The notes under the pieces: model-generated
What the model was told of the DNA's origin: nothing
Database searches by the model: none
The model's input: only the letters and a program-made list of their open reading frames with translations
In this document: positions 35,435 through 44,660 of the stretch, piece by piece
How the letters are laid out: each line of letters starts with the position of its first letter
How positions within the stretch are numbered: the first letter of the stretch is position 1
Made by a program: the position numbers and the translations under genes
DNA from: Candidatus Sumerlaeota bacterium
GTDB lineage: Bacteria; Sumerlaeota; Sumerlaeia; SLMS01; JAHLLQ01
Length of the DNA stretch: 54,259 nucleotides
NCBI GenBank assembly: GCA_030156535.1
Contig: JASGMJ010000028.1
Location: forward strand, 1-54,259
Reading direction: 5' to 3'

Positions 35435-37930
35435 TTAGTGTTCTGCATGAACCTGCTCCTCTCCGTGTGAACAGAGAGAGGCAACCTCCCGCGCAACGAC
35501 GCCGATCACAGCAATCAAGACCAAGGCGAGGGCAAGATCGAAAACGGTGTACGAGAGGCGGACGACTGACTCCAGGGCCGGAAGCTTGACCAGCATGAAC
35601 GAACCGGCAATTCCCACGGCCAGGAAGGCGGCAATCAAGAGGTCTAAGGTCCTGCTCTTCAGCAGATGCTTCTCGGACGATTGGCGTGAAAGCCGATGAA
35701 TACGCCATGCGAGCGCGGCCGCCCCCAGAATCAGGATGAAGAGGGCCGAGAGAAAATGACTGCTATCGAGCCAGAATCTGAGCGGCAGGGCATACTCCGA
35801 CAGACCGTTCTGAAGATGAAGATAGATGCCAACAGTCAGAGCGTAAGCTCCGACAAGAACCGGGGCAAACCGGACCCATCCAGGAAGATGCAGGTCCTTT
35901 CTGAACCGATGGACACCCGCCTGGCAAATGAGGACACAAAGCCCAACAGCCAGGATGAGAAGGAGTGCGTGGATCAGCGACTTGAGGTAGGTTTCTCTCC
36001 AAGCTCCCAGCCGGACCAGTGGACCGCTCAATCCAAGGACTTCATATTGCGGCTGCAAGACAGGTTGCGCCTGTTCCCCGAACGGGTACTTGACGATGCT
36101 GGCGAAAAAGAAATCCGACTCAGGGCTGTGACAATCCGTGCATCCATTGCTGCCCAGCGCGGCCCGCGCGGGATAGACATCGTGGGTGTACTTGTGGACA
36201 TTCGCGTAGGGAGACGCCTCCCATGCGTGCATGGGGATTGTGCGGTAGTCGTTGCCCGAACGATAGACCCGGTCGTTCATAACCCACACGACTCGTTTCC
36301 CTTCCATGGGGTAGCCGGTCTTCTGAAGCATCTCGCCAATCGCTGCAATCAGGGCGTCGATCTCTTCTGGCCGGTTGACCTCGATCACATCGTCGCCGTT
36401 GTCATCCACAATGCGCGAGAGTGATGGATATGTTGCAGGGTCTTGCTTGTGCGCCGTCCACATCTTATAGACGTCGCCCATCTTGGGTTGCTGAAGCCCC
36501 TCCTTGCCTTCCGTTTCGATGGCGGGCCAGGTGCTGTGGATTCGGTTTACCGGGTGGATTTTTCCCTCATAGCGGACAAGCACCGGGCGATAAGGGGCTG
36601 TGGGTTTGTCGTCATAACCCATCATCTCCAAGTCGCCGTAGTGATTCCAGTAGGCCGTGTCGGGTCCGTAGAAGGTCCAGAGGTGTTTCCCCTTGGTGGG
36701 TATTTTCGCGCCCGGGTTAAACACATCACTGGCGACCGTGTGGGCCGCCTTGACCGCGCGTTCGGGGATGTGGCAAGTCTGGCAGGCTATTTTGTCGAGG
36801 TGAAGGGGCGGCAGTCCGCGATGCCTGGCTACTGGCGCTCCCAGATAACCCGTGCTGTGGCAGTCCGCGCAGTCGCGCATGGTATTGTCCAGATCGTCGC
36901 GAACGTGGCCGCCAGGATCGTCTCCCTTGCCGAATTGATGGACCTCTCTTCCGCGAATACGCTCGTCGACGGCATGGCTGCCGGCTGCATGACAGTCCAC
37001 GCATCGCATTCCCGCGCGCAAGTGCACGTCCGTGCGCGAACGGAAATTCGCCCCGCGTTTCTTCCAGCCGGGTTTTGCGTGGCAGGCAAGACACGTTTCA
37101 TTTCTCGGCTCGGAGACAATATGAGGCGACAGCGTGCCATCCTTATTGAATCGGGAAGAGTCATAGGCGAGCGTGACGGACGTGTTCTCCGCCACGGAAC
37201 CTGTCACCGCAGCCAGACCTGCGCCCGCAGAAGGAGCCCAGCGGAAGTTCATAGCATCGAGTTGTCTCTTGCGCGCCCTGAAATCGTATTCGGGCAGGTG
37301 ACACAACAGGCAGTCCGCTTCCAGCACGCCTGACTGGGACCATTTCGCCTGATAGTAATCGCCGTCAAAGTCGTTGTCTCCCCCCGGCGTGAATCCACTT
37401 GCGGGGTCGGACATCCAGTGGTCATAGCGCTTGCCTTCGCGGTCATACTCCGCCGAACCGCCTCCCGGGTGGCATACGGCACACCCGGCGGTGAGGAAGC
37501 TGAAGGACGTCATGTCCATTTCAGCGGGGGATTCGTTTTGCTTGGACGACAGATACCGGTACAGAGGAGCGGGAGAACACCATGTCCCACCGTAGTTGCC
37601 CGGCGTGGACACCCACTGGCAGCGCGCGGCCTGATCGGCCGTAGGCTCCTCGCCGGCGCCCTGGGTGAAGTGAAACCCTTGCGTTATCAAATCATAGTCA
37701 TGGCATTGCCCACAAGTCTGTTTGGGCGAGTAGGGCTGCGTGGCATTCTCACCGGTCCGGGGATTGATGATTTCGCCACTCTCGGTGCGCAGGTGGAAGG
37801 GCGGACACACACCACTGGGCGCATTCGGCAATTCCGCCCAGACCATATGCGCCAAGGACACCATAGCCAGAACAAGCAACGTTCCTGGTACAGATGCGAC
37901 TTGATGGCTTCTGCCTCGTTGAAGTCTCAC
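35435..37930 (-). CDS. Octaheme cytochrome c with C-terminal membrane domain
   Basis: An 831-aa exported redox protein. After a signal peptide, eight CxxCH heme sites occur in order: CGQCH, CAVCH, CLLCH, CLACH, CVDCH, CADCH, CQTCH and CTDCH. The seventh and eighth are separated by a roughly 220-residue insert containing HSTWPAIETEGKEG. The last 180 residues hold five membrane helices. This layout, a periplasmic multiheme head on a membrane tail, suggests electron exchange with the quinone pool. The exact acceptor is unknown. The GTG at 37930 follows AGAGGAG; an upstream GTG at 37963 would add 11 residues. The gene follows the efflux operon on the same strand. No cytochrome c maturation genes are in the window. 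Confidence 0.88.
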   Translation of the reverse strand: MRLQRGRSHQVASVPGTLLVLAMVSLAHMVWAELPNAPSGVCPPFHLRTESGEIINPRTGENATQPYSPKQTCGQCHDYDLITQGFHFTQGAGEEPTADQAARCQWVSTPGNYGGTWCSPAPLYRYLSSKQNESPAEMDMTSFSFLTAGCAVCHPGGGSAEYDREGKRYDHWMSDPASGFTPGGDNDFDGDYYQAKWSQSGVLEADCLLCHLPEYDFRARKRQLDAMNFRWAPSAGAGLAAVTGSVAENTSVTLAYDSSRFNKDGTLSPHIVSEPRNETCLACHAKPGWKKRGANFRSRTDVHLRAGMRCVDCHAAGSHAVDERIRGREVHQFGKGDDPGGHVRDDLDNTMRDCADCHSTGYLGAPVARHRGLPPLHLDKIACQTCHIPERAVKAAHTVASDVFNPGAKIPTKGKHLWTFYGPDTAYWNHYGDLEMMGYDDKPTAPYRPVLVRYEGKIHPVNRIHSTWPAIETEGKEGLQQPKMGDVYKMWTAHKQDPATYPSLSRIVDDNGDDVIEVNRPEEIDALIAAIGEMLQKTGYPMEGKRVVWVMNDRVYRSGNDYRTIPMHAWEASPYANVHKYTHDVYPARAALGSNGCTDCHSPESDFFFASIVKYPFGEQAQPVLQPQYEVLGLSGPLVRLGAWRETYLKSLIHALLLILAVGLCVLICQAGVHRFRKDLHLPGWVRFAPVLVGAYALTVGIYLHLQNGLSEYALPLRFWLDSSHFLSALFILILGAAALAWRIHRLSRQSSEKHLLKSRTLDLLIAAFLAVGIAGSFMLVKLPALESVVRLSYTVFDLALALVLIAVIGVVAREVASLCSHGEEQVHAEH

Positions 37931-37984
37931 AAACTGATCTCCTCTCTTCCAAGACCGCCGCACGGCAGCCCATGAGTTTCACTC

Positions 37985-38212
37985 CTACATCCTCTTGACC
38001 TCATCCACCGTTGGCGTTTTGCCCGCGACCTTTACGTCGCCGTCCACGGCCAGCCCCGGCGTCATCATCAGGCCGAACTTCATGATCTCGATGAGATCGG
38101 TGATCTTTTCGATCTCATAGTTCAAGCCAAGCTCTTGCGCGGCGGTCTCCGCCGCTTATGCCAGCCTTTTGCACTTGGGACACCCGGTGCCCAGAATCTG
38201 CATCTTCATCAT
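37985..38212 (-). pseudogene. Thioredoxin-like 'redox-active disulfide' protein, interrupted by TAA
   Basis: The frame begins MMKMQILGTGCPKCKRLA, with the CPKC active site of small thioredoxin-fold proteins. It then hits an in-frame TAA at codon 19 (38156-38158) and continues AAETAAQELGLNYEIEKITDLIEIMKFGLMMTPGLAVDGDVKVAGKTP...VKRM to TAG. This is the full 75-residue family layout, so the TAA looks like a point-mutation interruption. The ATG overlaps the RND stop as ATGA. In family members linked to arsR operons this protein is a redox helper. Either a nonsense mutation or a sequence error is possible, because the rest of the frame is undamaged. Confidence 0.75.
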
Positions 38213-41200
38213 GTCGTCTCTATTCGGTGTGGCTTTCGGGATGCCATGACGTAAAGGCACGGCATCAAATACAATGCGACCAACACTTCCATCAGCAGTC
38301 CGCCAATCGCGGCGGCGGCCATCGGTTGAAGCATGTCGCCCCCTTCCTCGATCGCCAACGCGAGCGGGATGAAGCCCACCAGGATGGCGATTGTCGTCAT
38401 GACGCGAGGGCGTAGGCGGATCTTGGCCGCCTGAATAACCGCTTCCGTGGCGGACATTCCCTCCTGTTCCCGAAGTTCATTCGCAAAGGTCAGGAGCAGG
38501 ACTCCGTCGTTGACTGTCGCGGCGACGATCACCAGAACGCCGATTATGACGGTGGCTCCCAACGGCAGGCCCGTGGCGAGCATGATGAAAACGAGGCCGG
38601 CAAGGCAGAAGGGAACGCTTCCCAAAATCAGGGAGGGCAGCCGCAGACTGTTGAACTGGACGGCAAGCACGATGAACGAGAAGAAGATTGCGAACGCAAG
38701 AATCGATGTGACCGCCTGCTTCATTTCCGTCATCATCTGCGCTTGGCCGCCATAGGCGAAATCGTACCCAATGGGCCGTTCCATGCTTTCGATGGATGCC
38801 TTCAGTTCGTCCAGCGCCTGCCCGACGCTGACGCCCGCCGCATCGCCCCGAACGAGAACCTGCTTGACCTGGTCTTCGCGGACAATCTCGACGGGGCCGA
38901 CCGCCTGCCGCACCTCCGCCACGTCCTTCACGCGCAGATATCCGCCCTGGGAGCATTTGAGGGGAAGGTTTTCCACGTCCGCACGAGCGATCATCTTGCT
39001 CTCGGGGATCATCACGCGGATGTTGTAATACTCGTCCCCGTCGCGGAAGCGCGTGGCGACCGCCCCGGTGATCAGCGAGCGCATGGTGTCGGCGATGTCG
39101 CCGATGGAGACGCCAAGTTCGGCGGCGCGCGCCCTGTCCACCTGGACCTGATATTCGGGCTTGGTCATGTCCATCGAGACATAAACGTTGGTGAAATGCT
39201 CCAGGCCGTTCATTGCGGCTGCCGTCTGTCGGGCCAGATCATAGAGCCGCTCGATGTCCTGGCCCTTGATTTTGACCTCGATGTCGGCATCGCCCAGCTT
39301 GCGGATGCCCTTGATCTTCATTTGCATGACCATCGCATTGCCGCCGGGAATGGGTATTCTGGCAACGATTGGGCGAAGATAATCGATGTACTCCTGGGTG
39401 CTCAGGTTTCGGGCATGCCTGGGAACAAGTTGAATGTTGAGTTCGCCTTCGTTGGCGATTTCGTAGGTATAGAGGCCCCAGACCTTGCCTCCTGAGAGGG
39501 TGAACAGGCTTTCGATGCGCTCGTCGTCTCCGATCTCCCTCTCAATCCGGGCAAGCAACTTGTCGGTCTCGGCCAGGGAAGCGCCGGTCGGCAATTTCGC
39601 TTTGACCATGATGCGCCCGTCGTCCATTTGCGGGAGGAATTCGCTGCCCAGATGCCCCATGGAAGCGATCGCCAGGACAAGAATTGCAGCGAATGCGGAC
39701 ACGACGAACCACCGTCCTTGGAGCGTCTTTTCAAGCGTCCAGCCGTAGGCTCCGGTGATCCGTTCGAAGAGCCGTTCAAAGCGCGTTTTTTTCCGGCTTT
39801 GGGGCTGTTTGCCCATGACCAGCGCGGTAATCATCGGCGTCACGGTCACGGCCATGATCAGGCTGATGACCACAATCCCTGCTATAACCAGAATCAGCTC
39901 GCGAAACAGCAGACTGACAAGCGCCGGTACGAGCAGAAAGGGAACGAACAACGCCAGGAAGGAAAGCGTGGCGGCCACGATGGCAGGGCCGATTTCCGAT
40001 GTGGCTTCAACGGCCACCTCTCCAGTCGGGTCGTCAGGCCGGTCATGCCGCCTTCGCGTAATGGTTTCGATGACGATGATGGAATTGTCCACCAACACGC
40101 CGATCGCTATCACCAGCCCGCCAAGCGAGAAAATGTTGAGAGAAAATCCCGCCATCTTCATCAAGCCGAAATTCAGGACTAGTGTTAGCGGCAGCGCCAA
40201 CATGATCACCAGCACCTGGCGCCAGGAGCCGAGGAAGAGCCAGACGATCAGGATCACGAGAATGGCCGCTTCGAGAGCGGCGTTGCGAACACCGGCCAAC
40301 GCCGCGCCGACGTAATCGGCCTGATTCTCCACCATGCCCAGGGCAATGCCTTCGGGGAGCGTCGGTCCCAGTTCCGCGAGCCGACTGTTGACCGCCTCCG
40401 CCACCTCGACGGTGTTCGCATTGGCCTGCTTGAGCACGCTGAGTTTGACACAGGGATTGCCATCGAGTCTCGTGATAACCCGCGCTTCCTCGTGCGAGTC
40501 GAGCACTGTGGCCACGTCGCGAACGTAAACCTTTGCCTGGCCTTCGCGCGTCAGGAGCACATCGCGAATCTCATCGAGCGACTTGTATTCGCCCATCGTG
40601 CGGGCGATGATTTCTTTCGGACCGACAGTGACGCGGCCGCCGAACTCCTCGATGTTCTCTTCCCGCAGGCGCCGCAGCACATCGGCCAACCCAATCCCGT
40701 ACTTTTCCAGGGCGTCCGGATTCAGGTGGACACGGATTTCCCGCTTGAGTCCGCCAACGATCTCGGTCCCCGCCACGCCTGGAACCGCCAACAACTGGTC
40801 CTGAAGCCATTCATCGACCCACGTGCGCAACTGCACCAGGTCCCACTGGTCGCTGCTGATGGTCAACTGCACCACGGGAAGCTGCGACGGGTCGGCCTTG
40901 ATCATCACCGGCGGATCCATGTCCGTGGGCAACTCGCGCGCAACACGCGCCATGGCCGCCAGCGCGTCCTGATAGGCCACGTCCACATCCACGCCGTACT
41001 TGAAGTTGGCCTGCAACGTGTACATGCCTTCGATGGACGACGATTCCAAGTAGTCCAGGTCGTCCACGGTGGCCATCTGCCGCTCGATGGGGTCGGCGAT
41101 GTTCTTGTCGATTTCTTCGGGCGTCGCCCCCCGCCACCAGATGTGGACCTTGATCATCGGGTAGGTGACATTTGGCAGGAAATCCACCGGCAAGCGCCAC

Positions 41201-41286
41201 AGGCCATATAGCCCCAACACGGTAAGCGCCAGCAGGATGGCGCTGGTGGCGAGACGGCGATGGACGGCGTAGTGGGTCACTTTCAT
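38209..41286 (-). CDS. RND-family efflux pump (inner-membrane subunit)
   Basis: A 1025-aa proton-driven pump of the AcrB/HAE1-like branch. The N-terminus RRLATSAILLALTVLGLYGLWRLPVDFLPNVTYP is family-typical. Two sets of six helices flank two large periplasmic loops. The proton-relay helix 4 reads GGLVIAIGVLVDNSIIVIE, with one Asp where AcrB has two. The C-terminal half repeats the fold (DFAYGG...FVVLAVQFNSL...GVLVIVAATVNDGVLLL). ArsR control suggests a metal or metalloid inducer, but the substrate is not certain. Its ATG overlaps the adaptor stop (ATGA) and its stop overlaps the thioredoxin-like start. Confidence 0.93.
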   Translation of the reverse strand: MKVTHYAVHRRLATSAILLALTVLGLYGLWRLPVDFLPNVTYPMIKVHIWWRGATPEEIDKNIADPIERQMATVDDLDYLESSSIEGMYTLQANFKYGVDVDVAYQDALAAMARVARELPTDMDPPVMIKADPSQLPVVQLTISSDQWDLVQLRTWVDEWLQDQLLAVPGVAGTEIVGGLKREIRVHLNPDALEKYGIGLADVLRRLREENIEEFGGRVTVGPKEIIARTMGEYKSLDEIRDVLLTREGQAKVYVRDVATVLDSHEEARVITRLDGNPCVKLSVLKQANANTVEVAEAVNSRLAELGPTLPEGIALGMVENQADYVGAALAGVRNAALEAAILVILIVWLFLGSWRQVLVIMLALPLTLVLNFGLMKMAGFSLNIFSLGGLVIAIGVLVDNSIIVIETITRRRHDRPDDPTGEVAVEATSEIGPAIVAATLSFLALFVPFLLVPALVSLLFRELILVIAGIVVISLIMAVTVTPMITALVMGKQPQSRKKTRFERLFERITGAYGWTLEKTLQGRWFVVSAFAAILVLAIASMGHLGSEFLPQMDDGRIMVKAKLPTGASLAETDKLLARIEREIGDDERIESLFTLSGGKVWGLYTYEIANEGELNIQLVPRHARNLSTQEYIDYLRPIVARIPIPGGNAMVMQMKIKGIRKLGDADIEVKIKGQDIERLYDLARQTAAAMNGLEHFTNVYVSMDMTKPEYQVQVDRARAAELGVSIGDIADTMRSLITGAVATRFRDGDEYYNIRVMIPESKMIARADVENLPLKCSQGGYLRVKDVAEVRQAVGPVEIVREDQVKQVLVRGDAAGVSVGQALDELKASIESMERPIGYDFAYGGQAQMMTEMKQAVTSILAFAIFFSFIVLAVQFNSLRLPSLILGSVPFCLAGLVFIMLATGLPLGATVIIGVLVIVAATVNDGVLLLTFANELREQEGMSATEAVIQAAKIRLRPRVMTTIAILVGFIPLALAIEEGGDMLQPMAAAAIGGLLMEVLVALYLMPCLYVMASRKPHRIETT

Positions 41287-42614
41287 TGGGAGCGTCCCCC
41301 GTTGGCCGCGGGCTTGCCTGCGGGCGAGCTCTCTTTGGGCGGGCCAGGCAGGCGGATTACCGCTCCATCCTTGAGCTTCTCCTGACCCGCGATGATGACG
41401 TCTTCGCCCGGCTTGAGACCGGCAAGAATCTGGACTCGCCCGCCTTCCTCGATGCCGGTCTGAACCTTGCGCTGGACCGCCTTCCCGTCGGCGGCCACGA
41501 AAGCCACCTGTGCGCCCGCAGGCGTAACGATGACGGCCTGGACCGGCACGGTGACGGCGGCATCGATCGATTCGACGATCAGCCGGACGCGCCCGAACAT
41601 CCCCGGCGCGAGGGCTTCATCGTTCTTGACCGCAAGTTCGACGGTTCGCGTTCTCATCTGCGGGTCGAGTTCGGGATAAACGCGCTCCACCTCAGCCGGC
41701 AGCGTCACGCCGGGCAGGGCATCAAGTCGGATCTCCGCCCGCATCCCCCTCTTGACCACGCCCGCCTGGCTTTCCGGCACGGCGCAACGGACCACCAAGG
41801 ATTCCAGATCGACCATCCGGAGCAACGGAGCCTTCATGGCCGCCATATCGCCACGGCGGACAAACACCTTGGTGATCGTTCCCGCAAATGGCGCGGCGAT
41901 AGCGCACTCCTCCAGTCGCGCCCTCGCCAGTTCAAGCTTGGCTTCGGCCTCTTTCACCGACGCCTGCTGCACTGCAATGGCCGTGCGCGTGAAGCCCGAT
42001 TCCAGTATTTCCAACTGCTGGCGGGCCGCGTTCAGTTTCGCCTCGGCGGCTGTCAGCTTGACGCGGGCCTTTTCCAGTTCCTCTCCCGGAAGAGCGCCGG
42101 TCTCGACCAATTGCGCAATGCGATCAAAGTCGGCCTTCTCGTAAGCGGCGCTTTGCTCGGCTTCGCGGACACTCTGCCGGGCTTTCTCAATCTCTTCGGG
42201 GCGGGTGCCCGCGTTCAAATCGTCAAGCTTGGCCTTTGCCACCGCCAGCGCCGCCTCGGATGCATTGACCTCGGCACGGTAGATTTCGCGGTCAATCTCG
42301 ATCAGCTTTTGTCCGGCCTCGACGCGGTCGCCTTCCCGCCAGGGACAATAGCCAATGGGGCCTTCCACCGTGGAACTAATCTGAATGGACTCAATGGGCG
42401 CCACTTCGCCGGTCAGTTCGATTGCCCGCTGTATCGGGCCTGTGGACACGGTCTCGATCTGAACGAGTGGGGGTTTCTTCTGCGGCTGCGCGGGACCGCC
42501 TTCTCCGCCGCCACATCCGGCGAAGACCAAAGCGATAGAAAATGCCGCCAACACGGAACCGGCGATTCTAAAGATGCGTGCCTTCTTGAGGCGGCATGTC
42601 TGGGAAGGTGTCAT
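41283..42614 (-). CDS. RND periplasmic adaptor (membrane-fusion) lipoprotein
   Basis: A 443-aa HlyD-type adaptor that joins the RND pump to the TolC channel. The signal peptide ends in the lipobox ALVFAGC, so the mature protein is a lipoprotein. A lipoyl-like half (VQIETVSTGPIQRAIELTGEVAPIESIQISSTVEGPIGYCPWREGDRV) leads to a long Ala/Glu-rich coiled coil (residues about 110-235), a second lipoyl half (APFAGTITKVFVRRGD) and a beta-barrel and MP domain. It overlaps both neighbours by four bases. The odd point is a Cys in the first lipoyl half. Confidence 0.93.
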   Translation of the reverse strand: MTPSQTCRLKKARIFRIAGSVLAAFSIALVFAGCGGGEGGPAQPQKKPPLVQIETVSTGPIQRAIELTGEVAPIESIQISSTVEGPIGYCPWREGDRVEAGQKLIEIDREIYRAEVNASEAALAVAKAKLDDLNAGTRPEEIEKARQSVREAEQSAAYEKADFDRIAQLVETGALPGEELEKARVKLTAAEAKLNAARQQLEILESGFTRTAIAVQQASVKEAEAKLELARARLEECAIAAPFAGTITKVFVRRGDMAAMKAPLLRMVDLESLVVRCAVPESQAGVVKRGMRAEIRLDALPGVTLPAEVERVYPELDPQMRTRTVELAVKNDEALAPGMFGRVRLIVESIDAAVTVPVQAVIVTPAGAQVAFVAADGKAVQRKVQTGIEEGGRVQILAGLKPGEDVIIAGQEKLKDGAVIRLPGPPKESSPAGKPAANGGRSQ

Positions 42615-44056
42615 TCCGTTGTTTCTCCCGTTGCCAGTTCAATCTGCGCACGGGCGATATGGACCTCCGCCAGCGCACGGTAATAGTTGGTCTCGGCTTC
42701 GAGCAGAGCCGCTTGCGCATCGAGCACATCCACGATGGCGCCTTTGCCGAGTTCGTATTTCTGCCGTTCGATGCGCAGACTCTCTTCGGCCTGCTCCACG
42801 GATTTGCGAAGCATCTGAACACGTTCGGACGCCGAACTGAAATTCAGAATAGCGGTTTCGACTTCGAGCCGGATCTGGAGTTCCAGCTTGTGCAATCGTT
42901 CCTGGGCGGCGGCAAGTTTGGCGTGTTCTTCCTTTACCCGCGCACGAATCCGGCCGCCCTGAAAGAGTGGAATTTCGATGCCAATTCCTACGCGGCCCGC
43001 ATCCTCGGAATTGCTACCGGACAATACTTGCCCTCCGGCATCCCATTGTTCCGTCGAATCGGAAGCCCAACGCCCTCCGTATGCGCCGAAGAGGCCGACT
43101 GTGGGAGAATACGCCCCGCGCGCGACGTCCACGCGCTTCGCCTGTGCCTCCAGTTCCCTGCGCGCCGCCAGGTAATCAGGGCGATTTGTGAGGGCCACGG
43201 CCACTCCCTCTTCCTGCGAGAGGGAACGGGTCGTCGACTCATCCAGCGTTCCTTGCAGCATCAAGCTTCGGCTTGTCTCCTCGACGCCCATCAGATTCGC
43301 CAGAAGCTGCTTCTGAATCGCGAGCGTGTTCCTCTCCGCCACAATCTTCTGTTGGACGTCGGCGAGGCGAACTTCCGTGCGCAACCGGTCCACCTTGGCG
43401 GCCTTCTGCGCCCCGATCAGATCATTGATGCGCTTGAGATGCGAATCGAGGGCCTCCCGCGAGAAAACAAGCGACTCGATCAGTTGTTCCTGCGCCAGAA
43501 TGCTGTAGAACACGCTCGTCACGTTGAACACAAGCTCCTCGCGGGTCCGGCCAAGGCGGTGCTGCGCGGCCTGGCTCAGAAGTTTCGCCGCGCGAGCCTC
43601 GTTGATCAGTCTGCCACCGGCGAACAGGGGCATCCTCACGACCAAGTCCGCTGAGTAAATCGTATCGCTGAAGACCCCGGACTCCCCGTTGTATCGCGCG
43701 GGCAGAAGACGCTGATCGTCGAGATGGCGGGTGTAGGCCCCTTCCGCCGAAAGAGACGGCAGCATCGCCCCCCAGGCCCCAGCCTTTCGGGCCTGAGCCG
43801 CCATGGCATCGAAACCTGTCGCCGCGACTTCAGGATTGTTCCCCAATGCAATGGCGATCGCCTCGGAAAGGCCGAGGTCTCCGAAATCCTCGGGGGCCGC
43901 AGCAATTTGAGGGCTGGGCTCGTTGCCATGCGTTTCGAAATGGAGTCGGGGCGTCACCGGGCGATAAGGATTGGTCGGCGAAAGCACGGCGCATCCGCTA
44001 AGCATCAGCAGAGCCAGCGACAGGATCACAGGAGTTGTTCGTCTGATTGGTTTCAC
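42611..44056 (-). CDS. TolC-family outer-membrane channel lipoprotein
   Basis: A 481-aa outer-membrane efflux channel. The lipobox LLMLSGC marks a lipoprotein. The mature part has the two repeated helical blocks of the family: LGLSEAIAIALGNNPEVAATGFDAMAA...RKAGAWGAMLPSLSAEGAY and a second block with RPDYLAARRELEAQAKRVDVARGAYSPTVGLFGAYG. The C-terminus ends in YYRALAEVHIARAQIELATGE. It starts four bases after the small membrane protein ends and its stop overlaps the adaptor start by ATGA. It completes a tripartite pump. Confidence 0.93.
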   Translation of the reverse strand: MKPIRRTTPVILSLALLMLSGCAVLSPTNPYRPVTPRLHFETHGNEPSPQIAAAPEDFGDLGLSEAIAIALGNNPEVAATGFDAMAAQARKAGAWGAMLPSLSAEGAYTRHLDDQRLLPARYNGESGVFSDTIYSADLVVRMPLFAGGRLINEARAAKLLSQAAQHRLGRTREELVFNVTSVFYSILAQEQLIESLVFSREALDSHLKRINDLIGAQKAAKVDRLRTEVRLADVQQKIVAERNTLAIQKQLLANLMGVEETSRSLMLQGTLDESTTRSLSQEEGVAVALTNRPDYLAARRELEAQAKRVDVARGAYSPTVGLFGAYGGRWASDSTEQWDAGGQVLSGSNSEDAGRVGIGIEIPLFQGGRIRARVKEEHAKLAAAQERLHKLELQIRLEVETAILNFSSASERVQMLRKSVEQAEESLRIERQKYELGKGAIVDVLDAQAALLEAETNYYRALAEVHIARAQIELATGETTE

Positions 44057-44060
44057 AGCC

Positions 44061-44273
44061 TTAGCTCCAGATCGCCCCGAAGATTATCCCGCTGATGGTC
44101 GCCAGAAAAGGATCAGGTCGGTCGCCTGCCAGCATCTCCACATACTTGCCGGGAATCAGGCCCTCATGTCCCGGACGCCCCAGCAGGAATCCCGCGACCA
44201 GGCCGCCGAAGAGCAGCAGGAACAGGCCCAGCATCCACGCCAGTTCTTTCCATTTCGTCTTGATGTTCATCAT
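44061..44273 (-). CDS. Small membrane protein
   Basis: A 70-aa protein with one clear membrane helix (AWMLGLFLLLFGGLVAGFLLG) and a second weaker hydrophobic end (ATISGIIFGAIWS). GAGGATGGGCG before the ATG gives a good ribosome site. It stands between arsR and the TolC gene, 4 bases before the latter, so it belongs to the efflux operon. I recognise no family. A role as an accessory to the pump is inference. Confidence 0.6.
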   Translation of the reverse strand: MMNIKTKWKELAWMLGLFLLLFGGLVAGFLLGRPGHEGLIPGKYVEMLAGDRPDPFLATISGIIFGAIWS

Positions 44274-44300
44274 CGCCCATCCTCTTTGCCGTTTGGCGTA

Positions 44301-44311
44301 ATGGCCAAATG
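44301..44311 (-). promoter_or_regulatory. Possible internal promoter and ArsR operator copy 2
   Basis: ATGGCCAAATG is the second copy of an 11-mer also found upstream of arsR (ATGCCCAAATG, 44685-44695). Read on the minus strand, a TTGGCA box in the arsR end, 18 bases, then TAATCA gives a possible promoter whose -10 box borders this 11-mer. This would let ArsR control the pump genes separately. Confidence 0.4.
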
Positions 44312-44327
44312 ATTAGGCAAAAAAAGA

Positions 44328-44648
44328 TCAACCTGCCAAGGCGCTGTGCTCTGCGGCGTTCGCCTTGAGGACTTCTTCCACGCAAAGGAAGAAGTTGAGA
44401 ATGCAGGGTACCCGCAAGGAGTAGAAAACCTGCGAGCCACGCTTTTCGTCAGATACGATCCCGGCGTTCTTGAGCACCGACAAATGCTTGGAGACCGTCG
44501 AGACATCCGCGCCGACCATCTCGGTCAACTCACAGACGCAGCGTTCACCCCTGGAGAGTTCCTCGACCATGTACACGCGCGAAGGATGGCCCAATGCCTT
44601 GATGACCCTGGCCCGTGCTTCGCACTGTGCTTTTGTTTTCGCGTTCAT
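44328..44648 (-). CDS. ArsR-family metalloregulator
   Basis: A 106-aa winged-helix repressor of the ArsR/SmtB family. The recognition helix is ADVSTVSKHLSVLKNAGIV. A metal site is visible as GERCVCELTEM, where ArsR has ELCVCDL, so a CxC thiolate pair binds As(III) or a similar ion. The C-terminal VPCILNFFLC adds two more Cys that could complete a site. It heads the efflux operon. Its promoter region contains GCCAAGC-4-GCTTGGC and an 11-mer shared with the gap after arsR. Metal identity is not known. Confidence 0.9.
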   Translation of the reverse strand: MNAKTKAQCEARARVIKALGHPSRVYMVEELSRGERCVCELTEMVGADVSTVSKHLSVLKNAGIVSDEKRGSQVFYSLRVPCILNFFLCVEEVLKANAAEHSALAG

Positions 44649-44660
44649 GCTTCTCGTTTC

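Noticed and set aside
38156..38158. Selenocysteine at the interrupted thioredoxin codon
   Set aside because: The codon is TAA, not TGA, and the CPKC active site is upstream and intact.
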